A stretch of 64,000 nt of DNA from Peribacillus simplex (lineage in GTDB: Bacteria > Bacillota > Bacilli > Bacillales > DSM-1321), in contig NZ_CP126106.1 in NCBI RefSeq assembly GCF_030123325.1, forward strand, positions 5,050,001 to 5,114,000. The letters run 5' to 3'. A model generated the notes under the pieces. It worked only from the letters and a program-made list of their open reading frames with translations. It did no database searches and was not told where the DNA came from. The position numbers and the translations under genes are program-made. Every line of letters starts with the position of its first letter. Position 1 is the stretch's first letter. This document shows, one piece after another, positions 57,030-64,000 of the stretch.

Positions 57030-58408
57030 ACAGTCAGGATTTAGAACAATGGGATAAGGAATATGTATGGCATCCGTTCACACAAATGAAAACGTACCGG
57101 GAAAGTAAACCGCTGATCATCGAGCGCGGCGAAGGCAGCTACCTGATTGATGTGGATGGTAAACGCTACCTCGACGGCTATGCTTCATTATGGGTGAATG
57201 TGCACGGGCATAACGAGCCGGAATTGAACGGCGCCCTTATTGAACAAGTGAATAAAGTCGCGCACTCCACGCTGCTTGGATCTGCGAATGTACCATCGAT
57301 CTTACTGGCAAAAAAACTGGCAGAGATCACCCCTGGTTCTTTATCGAAAGTCTTCTACTCCGACACGGGATCTGCCGCAGTGGAAATCGCCCTTAAAGTC
57401 GCTTATCAATATTGGCAGAATATCGATCCCGTCAAGCATCAGAATAAAAACAAATTCGTCTCACTTGACGAAGCATACCACGGCGATACTGTCGGAGCTG
57501 TGAGTGTGGGCGGAATGGATCTATACCATAGAATCTTTAAGCCCCTCTTATTTCAACGGATTTCCGCCCCTTCACCATATGCCTATCACATGACTGAATA
57601 TGGGGATCAAGAAGCCGTGAAAAACCATTGCTTGAAGGAACTGGAGAGGTTACTGCAAGAACAATCAGAGGAAATTGCAGGATTGATCATCGAACCGCTG
57701 GTGCAGGGAGCAGCTGGCATCATAACCCATCCCCAGGGCTTTTTGAAAGAGGTCGAACAATTATGCAAGAAGTACAATATCCTCTTAATTTGTGACGAGG
57801 TGGCCGTAGGATTCGGTCGCACCGGTACAATGTTTGCCTGCGAACAGGAAGATGTCGTCCCCGATATCATGTGTATGGGCAAGGGGATCACTGGGGGATA
57901 TATGCCACTCGCAGCCACCATCATGAACGAGCAAATCTTTCAATCCTTCTTGGGAGAACGGGAAGAGCATAAAACCTTCTATCACGGCCACACCTATACA
58001 GGAAACCAGCTAGCCTGTGCACTGGCCCTGAAGAATATCGAGCTGATGGAAAGCCGCAATCTCATTAAAGACATCCAGAAGAAATCTAAATACCTATCAC
58101 AAAGGCTGCAAGCGCTATACGAACTTCCGATCGTTGGCGATATCCGCCAGCGCGGCTTCATGATAGGAGTGGAAATCGTTAAAGATCGTGAAACAAAAGA
58201 AACGTTCACCCTCCAAGAGAACGTCGTTTCCGGAATCATCCATACAGCACGGGAAAATGGCCTGATCATCCGGGAACTTGGTCCAGTCATCACGATGATG
58301 CCGATCCTTTCCATGTCAGAAAAGGAACTCGATTTCATGGTCGAAACCGTCTACCGTGCCATCCAGGAGATCGCCACTCAAAAAGGATTGATTCCAGCAG
58401 CAAACTGA
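57026..58408 (+). CDS. bioA: 7,8-diaminopelargonic acid synthase (adenosylmethionine-8-amino-7-oxononanoate aminotransferase)
   Basis: 460-residue class III PLP aminotransferase. It carries WHPFTQM (about 12-18), the PLP-phosphate site in DTGSAAVEIALK (about 112-123), EAYHGDTVGAVSVGG (about 149-163), LICDEVAVGFGRTGTMFA (about 253-270) and the PLP lysine in MGKGITGGYMPLAA (K near 287). In BioA the donor is S-adenosylmethionine; some Bacillus homologues use lysine instead, which cannot be decided here. bioF, bioW and other early genes are absent from the window. Confidence 0.93.
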   Translation: MNSQDLEQWDKEYVWHPFTQMKTYRESKPLIIERGEGSYLIDVDGKRYLDGYASLWVNVHGHNEPELNGALIEQVNKVAHSTLLGSANVPSILLAKKLAEITPGSLSKVFYSDTGSAAVEIALKVAYQYWQNIDPVKHQNKNKFVSLDEAYHGDTVGAVSVGGMDLYHRIFKPLLFQRISAPSPYAYHMTEYGDQEAVKNHCLKELERLLQEQSEEIAGLIIEPLVQGAAGIITHPQGFLKEVEQLCKKYNILLICDEVAVGFGRTGTMFACEQEDVVPDIMCMGKGITGGYMPLAATIMNEQIFQSFLGEREEHKTFYHGHTYTGNQLACALALKNIELMESRNLIKDIQKKSKYLSQRLQALYELPIVGDIRQRGFMIGVEIVKDRETKETFTLQENVVSGIIHTARENGLIIRELGPVITMMPILSMSEKELDFMVETVYRAIQEIATQKGLIPAAN

Positions 58409-58413
58409 TCCAG

Positions 58414-58452
58414 AAAGAACCGGAAGAGCAGGGCTCATCCGGTTTCTTCCTT
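58414..58452 (+). terminator. Terminator of the bioY-bioD-bioA operon
   Basis: An AGAACCGGA...TCCGGTTTCT stem with inner GAGC/GCTC pairing, then TCCTTTCTT. It begins 6 bp after the bioA stop. Confidence 0.7.
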
Positions 58453-58631
58453 TCTTCACAAAGCACTTTGGAAATACGGAGTACATATGCTGATTTCCTT
58501 CCATTGTCTGCATCGCAAAAAATCATCATTAGCCTTTTTCTGTTTTACAAACCTATAGATTGACCTAGATATTTTTAATAATTTTGGGTATTTCTGCTAT
58601 AATCAGGGTAAAAGGAAAGAGGTGAACTGCT

Positions 58632-59579
58632 TTGTCAGGCATAGAAAAAGAGTATGATTCCCCTACCAGAAAAGACTGGATCAGGACTTTTTATACTTTT
58701 GCTTATATAAGTCTGCTCATTCTAATTATCGTCTCTGGAATTATTCGCTATTTTCAGGCACCTGCTGGTAATGTTCAAGAGTCGAAACAGGAACAATCAA
58801 GTAAAAGCGAAAAAGTAAAGGAAAGTAAAGTCATTGAAAAGGATCCCACCGTTACATCACTGGTCTTAAAACCATTAGCGGAATCACCAAAAGCAAAAAT
58901 CATATTTGAACATGTCGGTTACTTTTTAATCCTGCTATTCCTTTTTATACTTATACCAATCCCGCTATTGAGCGTTAAAAGATTTAAATTCATGACCCTC
59001 GAAGTTGAAAGAGAATCCCAAGCCATCGAGGTAGCTAAGAATTTGACCATTCAACAAGATAAATTCGGACTTCTCTCTTACTGGTTAAAAGAGGATTTTA
59101 AATCATTGTTTTTAGAAGTTGAAAGGGATAATACAAGCTATAAGGACTTTCTTGAAGAAATGCTCTATTACATGAGAGATCATTATAAAAATAATTGGGA
59201 CTCCCATTTTGAATTTGATATAGTGACGGAAACCAAGTTTAAAAAGAATTACTCAGCTCCTAAACTTGTTAAAAAATCGCTTCCCTCAGCAAAAGTGAAA
59301 GGAATCGGGCTTCCTATCAATAAAGAGAATGATAGATACATACACTTTAAAAACTTTATGATCCATACAATTAACGTCGAAGAAAATCTGCTGACTGAGG
59401 AAGAATGCTTAATTACTTATGTCATTGTCCTAAAGAGCTATCGAACCATTTTTGATGAATATGACGGCCATTTAGTATCAGGCTTAGCTTCATTAACATA
59501 TGAATTATACCGAAGATACCACACATCTTTGGCTATTCAAGAAGAGGAAGATGTTGAATCTGAGGAAGAAATTAAGTAA
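58632..59579 (+). CDS. Two-helix membrane protein of unknown function
   Basis: 315 residues from a TTG behind AAAGAGGTGA. Membrane helices lie at about 18-40 and 93-116, with a Ser/Lys/Glu-rich stretch of about 45 residues between them (QESKQEQSSKSEKVKESKV). The cytoplasmic C-terminal 200 residues hold a mixed alpha/beta region (LEVERDNTSYKDFLEEMLYY, DEYDGHLVSGLASLTYEL) and an acidic tail. No family recognised. A 53-codon basic gene follows 23 bp later with its own good ribosome site, so the two probably form an operon. Confidence 0.75.
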   Translation: MSGIEKEYDSPTRKDWIRTFYTFAYISLLILIIVSGIIRYFQAPAGNVQESKQEQSSKSEKVKESKVIEKDPTVTSLVLKPLAESPKAKIIFEHVGYFLILLFLFILIPIPLLSVKRFKFMTLEVERESQAIEVAKNLTIQQDKFGLLSYWLKEDFKSLFLEVERDNTSYKDFLEEMLYYMRDHYKNNWDSHFEFDIVTETKFKKNYSAPKLVKKSLPSAKVKGIGLPINKENDRYIHFKNFMIHTINVEENLLTEEECLITYVIVLKSYRTIFDEYDGHLVSGLASLTYELYRRYHTSLAIQEEEDVESEEEIK

Positions 59580-59602
59580 AATAAAGGAAAGAGGTGATAA
59601 CG

Positions 59603-59764
59603 ATGTCTTTACCTAAAAGAAAATATAGTAAATCCAAACTATTTAAATCCGCGAGTAAGGTCGGTAAGTCACAGCCTCATGAGGTCGTTATTCCAACTTA
59701 TCATTCGAACAAGTTGACACCGAATAGTCCGTCAGTAAAAAAAGTATTATCAAATGTAAATTAA
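59603..59764 (+). CDS. Small basic protein of 53 residues
   Basis: ATG at 59603 follows AAAGAGGTGATAACG, the same ribosome-site form as the gene before it. The translation begins MSLPKRKYSKSKLFKSASK, continues VGKSQPHEVVIPTYHSNKL and ends SVKKVLSNVN. Eleven Lys/Arg in 53 residues make it strongly basic; no Cys or membrane segment. It could be a nucleic-acid or membrane-surface binder, or partner of the acidic-tailed protein upstream, but this is only inference. The good ribosome site and the terminator directly after the stop support a real gene. Confidence 0.65.
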   Translation: MSLPKRKYSKSKLFKSASKVGKSQPHEVVIPTYHSNKLTPNSPSVKKVLSNVN

Positions 59765-59798
59765 AAATACCCCCTGATGACTCACGGGGTTATTTTTT
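59763..59798. terminator. Shared terminator of the two convergent small genes
   Basis: AAAAATA-CCCC...GGGG-TTATTTTT with a 12-nt loop. The A-run and T-run make it usable from both sides. Its right arm overlaps the last codons of the minus-strand gene. Confidence 0.7.
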
Positions 59799-59981
59799 AA
59801 GTCCAAGATATGTATTAATATACGGTTCCAGAATGGGGCTCCTGCCAATCCAATCCTTAGCTGATTTTATATGATCGGGACTCCATACAGGTGAAGATGG
59901 CATTTCAATACCTTTAGGTTTGGACCCGACTTTCCTGGCGCTTCTCAATAGCAGTTCATACTTATACTTCCTTCCCTCCAT
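59790..59981 (-). CDS. Small hypothetical protein of 63 residues
   Basis: From the ATG at 59981, which follows TAGGAGGGAAGAT; an ATG at 59999 would include the ribosome site. The sequence begins MEGRKYKYELLLRSARKVGS and ends INTYLGLKK, with a Pro/Ser-rich centre (KGIEMPSSPVWSPDHIKSAK). No family recognised. The strong ribosome site and convergent terminator argue for a real gene, but it could be a chance frame. Confidence 0.55.
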   Translation of the reverse strand: MEGRKYKYELLLRSARKVGSKPKGIEMPSSPVWSPDHIKSAKDWIGRSPILEPYINTYLGLKK

Positions 59982-60146
59982 ATCTTCCCTCCTACCCATA
60001 AAAACACCTATCGTTATATATAATTATGTTTAAATGACTTTTTTATGCGCAGCGATTGGTCATCTTCTTCAATGAATCGATGGCATTAGAAAAGGCACCC
60101 TCTGGGTATCATATTTGTTTATATTACAAAATAGAAGGAATGAAAT

Positions 60147-60187
60147 AAAAAAGATGACCCCGTTTAACTCTGAGGTCATCTTTTTTT
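60147..60187 (-). terminator. Terminator of the peptide transporter gene
   Basis: AAAAAGATGACC pairs with GGTCATCTTTTT, 14-nt loop, T-run in the minus direction, 15 bp after the stop. Confidence 0.88.
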
Positions 60188-60202
60188 GCTGCTGGCCAAG
60201 TG

Positions 60203-61696
60203 TTAGCGAATGCCTTTCATGTAACCTTGAATCTTTGGTGATAAGACCATCAGGACCAGTCCAAGGACCATTGAAGCAACACCAATCACGCCAAAATAAG
60301 CCATTTCGGTTTGAGGTGTGTAGAATCTGACGATTTGTGCGTTCAGTGCTTGTGCTGCTGCACTTGCCAGGAACCACAGGCTCATCGTTTGTGCCGAGAA
60401 TGCGGCCGGAGCCAATTTTGTAGTTGCTGAAAGTCCAACAGGAGATAAACAAAGTTCTCCAAGCACTACAAGGAAATAGCTAAGTACAAGCCATAGCGGA
60501 TTGACTAATGCATCCGATCCACCGAAATAAACAGGAAGCAGGATCACCAGGAATGATAAACCGGCGAACAATAAACCTATTGAGAATTTTTGAGGAATGG
60601 TCGGCTGACGCTTTCCTAGTTTAATCCATAACCATGCGAATACTGGTGCAAGGGTGATGATGAACAAAGGGTTCAAAGATTGGAACCATGCCGGGTTTAT
60701 TTCTATTCCAGCAAAATTCAACTGTGTCCGTTTGTCTGCATAGCTTGCTAATATAGTTGCACCTTGCTCTTGAATCGCCCAGAACATGACAGCTGCTATA
60801 AACAAAGGAATATAGGCAATCAAGCGTGAACGTTCAACAGAAGTCGTTTTAGGGCTGCGATACATGAAAATGAAATAAAGGGTCGGAATAACGATCCCTA
60901 GGATACCTACAAGATTAATAAAGGTTTCAATCGTTAAGATGCCTTTAGCGGCAGTGATGCCGATGATGGCAGCTAAGATAAGTGTAGCTATCCCCAATTT
61001 CGTGAATACTTTTTTCTTTTCATTCTGTGATAATGGGTTTGCAGGTAGAGTTCCAGCAAGGCCCAGGTTCTTTTTCTTTGTTGCAACAAAGACGATGAGT
61101 CCAATTAACATTCCAATTGCCGCTAGTCCAAAACCAAGATGGAAGCTGTAGTCCATTCCGACTGTACCGACAACAAACGGTGAAAGGAATGCACCCATGT
61201 TGATACCCATATAGAATATACTGAAACCGGAATCCCGGCGTTCGTCATTTTCTGCGTAAATTTCACCAACAATGCTGGAAACATTCGGTTTTAATAAACC
61301 AGTACCAAGAACAATGAGTACCATGGAAACAAAGAACATGGAGAGACTGCCTGGTACAGCAAGGACAATATGCCCGAGCATGATCAAGATACCACCGTAA
61401 AATACGGCTTTGGAAGTCCCGAAGATCCTATCGGCAAGCCATCCGCCAATTATACCTGACATATATACTAAAGATCCGTATATGGATACAAGGGCAAGGG
61501 CTGTGGTTTCATCAAGACCTAGTCCCCCTTTAGAAACTTCGTAATACATATAGTAAACAAGAATGGCCTTCATGCCATAATACGAGAAACGCTCCCAGAA
61601 CTCAGTAAAGAAAAGGGTGAATAATCCTTTAGGGTTTCCGAAAAAACCTTTTTGAGGTACACTATCCACAATTTTCTGTTTATTTATCGTTGCCAT
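60203..61696 (-). CDS. Proton-dependent oligopeptide transporter (POT/PTR2 family)
   Basis: 497 residues with 14 predicted membrane helices, as in bacterial POTs such as DtpT and B. subtilis YclF. The proton-coupling ExxER motif is TEFWERFSYYG (E-F-W-E-R, about 32-36), followed by the PTR2 signature region GGWLADRIFGTSKAVFYGG (about 82-100) and the later FYMGINMGAFLSPFVVG (about 162-178). It imports di- and tripeptides with protons. GGAGGG precedes the ATG. Single-gene transcript. Confidence 0.94.
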   Translation of the reverse strand: MATINKQKIVDSVPQKGFFGNPKGLFTLFFTEFWERFSYYGMKAILVYYMYYEVSKGGLGLDETTALALVSIYGSLVYMSGIIGGWLADRIFGTSKAVFYGGILIMLGHIVLAVPGSLSMFFVSMVLIVLGTGLLKPNVSSIVGEIYAENDERRDSGFSIFYMGINMGAFLSPFVVGTVGMDYSFHLGFGLAAIGMLIGLIVFVATKKKNLGLAGTLPANPLSQNEKKKVFTKLGIATLILAAIIGITAAKGILTIETFINLVGILGIVIPTLYFIFMYRSPKTTSVERSRLIAYIPLFIAAVMFWAIQEQGATILASYADKRTQLNFAGIEINPAWFQSLNPLFIITLAPVFAWLWIKLGKRQPTIPQKFSIGLLFAGLSFLVILLPVYFGGSDALVNPLWLVLSYFLVVLGELCLSPVGLSATTKLAPAAFSAQTMSLWFLASAAAQALNAQIVRFYTPQTEMAYFGVIGVASMVLGLVLMVLSPKIQGYMKGIR

Positions 61697-62040
61697 ACCT
61701 AGCCCTCCTTTTATTATTGTATAATAACTTTTATTTTCACTATTGTAAATAAATATTTAGTATATTTAAATAATTAATTTCAAAATAAATAGAAGAGAGT
61801 TGCCACCCTACATGACAATACCCGTATTTTACAGTAAAAAACACCCCTTATAGTCTAATAGGGAGCTGCCATCAAAGATATATTGCCCTAACTTCACAAA
61901 TGGTATTACGTTTCATATCACTTTGGTTGCCATGCAGATGCAATGAGAATCGTAAAAATAGCGAGAACCATTTTTTAAAAAACTCACTTCATCCGTTATA
62001 TACACCGTATAATAGATATAAAAAATGAGGAGGCACGATA
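61697..62040. other. Divergent promoter region of the peptide transporter and a small gene
   Basis: 344 bp, AT-rich. A TATAAT at 62008-62013 is the probable -10 box for the small plus-strand gene; its -35 box is poor. No hairpin or known RNA motif was found. Confidence 0.35.
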
Positions 62041-62265
62041 ATGCTAGGGATCATAACCGTTGTGCTGATTTTTTCCATCCCTATAATCGGCATACTGACA
62101 AGCCATTTAGAAAAACAGTCAAAAACCAAACACAATATGCTAAAGGTCGAATTGGAACTTGAGAAACTGAAGCATGAAAATTTTCTAATGGAGACGGAAA
62201 AAATGAGGCTGGAACTGGACCAGATGAAATTCGAACAAAAAAGAGACGAGCCAAGGTTACTGTAA
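62041..62265 (+). CDS. Small membrane-anchored coiled-coil protein
   Basis: 74 residues. One N-terminal membrane helix (about 3-20) is followed by a charged heptad-rich coiled coil (VELELEKLKHENFLMETEKM, then RLELDQMKFEQ) to the end. The topology suggests a short bitopic protein with a cytoplasmic or external coiled coil for oligomerisation. AGGAGG lies 6 bp before the ATG, and a strong terminator overlaps the end. No family assigned. Confidence 0.75.
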   Translation: MLGIITVVLIFSIPIIGILTSHLEKQSKTKHNMLKVELELEKLKHENFLMETEKMRLELDQMKFEQKRDEPRLL

Positions 62266-62292
62266 TCAAGTAACGTTGGTTCGTCTTTTTTA
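62234..62292. terminator. Bidirectional terminator shared with rsiV
   Basis: AAAAAAGAGACGAGCCAAGG... and ...TTGGTTCGTCTTTTTT pair, with a second inner stem GTTACT/AGTAAC. A-run and T-run flank it. It begins inside the last codons of the coiled-coil gene. Confidence 0.85.
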
Positions 62293-62355
62293 ATGGGTAT
62301 TTTGCCGTTTTAAAAGCCTTCCGCCCGTCATAAGAATTACAAATAAGAGGCCGTT

Positions 62356-63225
62356 TTAATGGATATATTGATCGCCGACAAGAAGGTCTGACAGCACCTT
62401 TGTCGGGATGACGAACTCGATGGCCCCCATATATCCCGGAGCAGCTTCAAAGCTGTTAAAGGCGATGACTAGCTTGCCATCTTCGTTTATATAAAAGTTT
62501 TGGTTTTCATCGATGCCTTTAAAAGCAGTAAGGTCATCATCTTCGACCCAATATATCTTTTCCGGATCTTCTGCCATCTGCCGCTTCATCTGTTCTTTGA
62601 TGTTCTCACTGATCACCTGAAGATAACGATCATCTTTAAATAAGCTATTTAGCGTTAATAGCACTTCGTTTTTCTTGTCGACTGTATCAAATTGACTTTC
62701 TGTAGAACTGGAAGCAGCAATCTTATCCGTATAACGCTGTACGGATAAGATCGTTTCATTATCCGTCAATATCACATATCCGCTTTCCACCGACATATTG
62801 CCCTTTTCCCCTTCCTTCAGTTTTGACATGGAGTCCGTGAATTCCTTATAAAGCTGCTTGCTTTCCGATAAGTATTTCTCATTCAAGCTATCTTCGAGCT
62901 GTTTATTCTCCAGACCGGATATGGCAGGTGTTTTGATTACTGCCGAAGAATTATTCGCTTCTTCTTTCCATTCGACGAAGGTAATCACTTTGATGACCTT
63001 ATCGACTATCGGGATTTCACTCATGGCTTTCGCCGCTGCCGGACTGATGTTTACGGAAGCTGTCACAATCAGAAGCGCTGCAGCCGCAGACATGAGGATA
63101 TTCCTGCCAACCCTTGGCTTCTTCCTGGGCTTTTCATTCAAGGCCGCTTGAACGACATCATTCAATTCCTTTGGTATCGGTGTTTTAAGATATTCTTCCC
63201 TCAGATCTTTTAGTTTTTTTTCCAT
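62356..63225 (-). CDS. rsiV: Anti-sigma factor RsiV-like, lysozyme-sensing type
   Basis: 289 residues (B. subtilis RsiV has 285). A cytoplasmic N-terminus of about 45 residues binds the sigma factor, one membrane helix is at about 46-66, and the outside part holds DUF4179/DUF3298-type modules (VESGYVILTDNETILSVQRY, NSLFKDDRYLQVISENIKEQ, and a C-terminal GYMGAIEFVIP). In B. subtilis RsiV binds lysozyme and is cleaved, releasing SigV. The start lies within the end of the sigma gene (16-bp overlap), which fixes it as the cognate partner. Confidence 0.88.
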   Translation of the reverse strand: MEKKLKDLREEYLKTPIPKELNDVVQAALNEKPRKKPRVGRNILMSAAAALLIVTASVNISPAAAKAMSEIPIVDKVIKVITFVEWKEEANNSSAVIKTPAISGLENKQLEDSLNEKYLSESKQLYKEFTDSMSKLKEGEKGNMSVESGYVILTDNETILSVQRYTDKIAASSSTESQFDTVDKKNEVLLTLNSLFKDDRYLQVISENIKEQMKRQMAEDPEKIYWVEDDDLTAFKGIDENQNFYINEDGKLVIAFNSFEAAPGYMGAIEFVIPTKVLSDLLVGDQYIH

Positions 63226-63725
63226 CTTTTTGTTTCCTCCCGTTCAGTCATGTTGATCCGCAATAGTTGCAGCGCTTTATATAATCTCGTTTTAATCGTG
63301 CTTACGTTCTCTTCCAGCACTTCCGCTATCTCTTCCAGCTTCAGGTCCTCGAAGAAACGGAGAACGACTACCGTTTTGTACTTGACCGAAAGTCCCTCAA
63401 GGGCCTTTTGCAAATCCAGGTCAGGATAGTGATCTTCCTCACCGCTGCGTAAGTATTCTATTGTTTCGTCATCGGCGATGGTCAGTTTCTTTTTCTTCCG
63501 CAAAACATCCAGTGCCGTTCGGACGATGATCTTATATAACCAGCTATCTATAGAAGCAGCGTCTTTGATTTTGCTGCTGGAGGCCAGCGCTTTCCTGATT
63601 GATTCCTGCACGATATCAAGCGCATCCTCTTGGTTTTTAACATAGTAAAAAGCAAGTCTGTACAAATTTTCTTGCCTTTCGGTTATCCGGGCCGCGATTA
63701 ATTGATTCATATCTAGATTTTTCAT
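63210..63725 (-). CDS. sigV: ECF RNA polymerase sigma factor, SigV-like
   Basis: 171 residues. Region 2 (ENLYRLAFYYVKNQEDALDI, VQESIRKALASSSKI; about 19-55, with SWLYKIIVRTALDVLRKKKK) and region 4 (LEGLSVKYKTVVVLRFFEDL; LEEIAEVLEENVSTIKTRLYKAL with the recognition helix, about 130-152) are complete. Adjacent rsiV identifies it as SigV-like, controlling wall modification and lysozyme resistance genes. oatA, the third gene in B. subtilis, does not follow rsiV here. AAGGAG lies 12 bp before the ATG, slightly far. Confidence 0.9.
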   Translation of the reverse strand: MKNLDMNQLIAARITERQENLYRLAFYYVKNQEDALDIVQESIRKALASSSKIKDAASIDSWLYKIIVRTALDVLRKKKKLTIADDETIEYLRSGEEDHYPDLDLQKALEGLSVKYKTVVVLRFFEDLKLEEIAEVLEENVSTIKTRLYKALQLLRINMTEREETKRWKKN

Positions 63726-63775
63726 TGCATGAAAGAGCTCCTTACATTTAAATTACGTATCCTGGGTACAAAGGA

Positions 63776-63804
63776 TAGACGTTTGTGCAGCCATAAAAGT
63801 TTGA
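63776..63804 (-). promoter_or_regulatory. ECF-type autoregulatory promoter of sigV-rsiV
   Basis: Minus-strand TCAAAC (63799-63804), 17 bp, CGTCTA (63776-63781). This resembles the B. subtilis SigV/SigW promoter form TGAAAC-N16/17-CGTC with one mismatch in the -35 box. Confidence 0.6.
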
Positions 63805-63909
63805 AAATGAACAAGAAATATATAAATATAAAAAAATGAAATTTTTTACAAACTTTTAAGGCTTTTGGCGCGTCTATATAGTAGAATGATTATCGAGGTG
63901 GAGTGCATC

Positions 63910-64000
63910 ATGAGTAAATTAAATTATAAAAAAGTCTTTATTTTTCTATTTTGTCTAACCGCTGCCTTGGGAACGTTGGGGTTAGCCATCAAAAGCCTTG
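63910..64000 (+). CDS. Exported or membrane protein, 3' end outside the window
   Basis: ATG at 63910 follows GAGGTGGAG. The visible 30 codons read MSKLNYKKVFIFLFCLTAA then LGTLGLAIKSL, a positively charged start plus hydrophobic helix, so a signal peptide or anchor. It is divergent from sigV and may be under SigV control, but the product cannot be named from this length. Confidence 0.6.
   Translation, partial: MSKLNYKKVFIFLFCLTAALGTLGLAIKSL

Overview
This 64 kb stretch is chromosomal DNA of a low-GC, spore-former-type member of the Bacillaceae. The evidence is the gene set (KtrAB-type K+ uptake, RsbR paralogue, BdbC/BdbD, YhgE/Pip, SigV-RsiV, kdg/kdu and bio genes), strong AGGAGG ribosome sites with frequent TTG/GTG starts, and BirA boxes, a cre site and a yybP-ykoY leader of Bacillus type. 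The repeat-rich intergenic regions would suit Peribacillus or a close relative, but the species cannot be fixed from sequence alone. No rRNA, tRNA, CRISPR array, prophage or plasmid region was seen.

Layout. 1-7.5 kb: K+ transporter operon, RsbR paralogue, two methyltransferases, a PadR-pentapeptide pair and a PhzF protein. 7.9-13.6 kb (minus): cell-surface sugar module of galU, a 1214-residue teichoic-acid-type transferase fusion, and galE. 14-17 kb: redox cluster of an NmrA-like reductase, bdbC-bdbD and an Rrf2 regulator, whose three promoters share one operator-like motif. 17-20 kb: nine-SH3b-repeat glucosaminidase. 20.4-22.7 kb: Mn-riboswitch-like leader before a YrzF-like kinase, a lipoprotein, and a SRPBCC-ArsR pair with a double operator. 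22.7-28.4 kb: YhgE/Pip with its Rrf2 regulator, thioredoxin, VOC and pentapeptide proteins. 28.6-30.5 kb: group IIC intron inserted just after a terminator. 31-37 kb: repetitive protein, 21-bp tandem array, MarR-MFS pair and a Ytr-like GntR-ABC operon. 37-46 kb: ATPase, two GrpB proteins around the kdgT-kdgK / kduI-kduD-kdgR uronate cluster, and small membrane proteins. 46.7-49.4 kb: duplicated 320-bp repeat, modA and a divergent HTH-PBP regulator. 49.5-52.2 kb: polysaccharide deacetylase, DedA and UgtP-like operon. 52.4-54.3 kb: non-coding repeat array. 54.4-58.4 kb: bioB divergent from bioY-bioD-bioA. 58.6-64 kb: small-protein locus, peptide transporter, sigV-rsiV and the start of a further gene.

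The most unusual content is not protein-coding. A family of about 125-bp elements with imperfect inverted ends is present in about eleven full or partial copies plus one internally deleted copy. They are dispersed, duplicated in a 320-bp unit, and amplified in an array of about 1.9 kb as two diverged subfamilies. Two further intergenic arrays have units of exactly 21 bp and about 41 bp (two half-units of about 20.5 bp). Other points worth following are the three-promoter redox operator, the riboswitch-kinase pairing, and a glycosyltransferase whose two lobes are separated by four GW-like modules.

Start codons were chosen from Shine-Dalgarno placement where this was clear. Functions come from motif and family recognition by reading, not from database searches.
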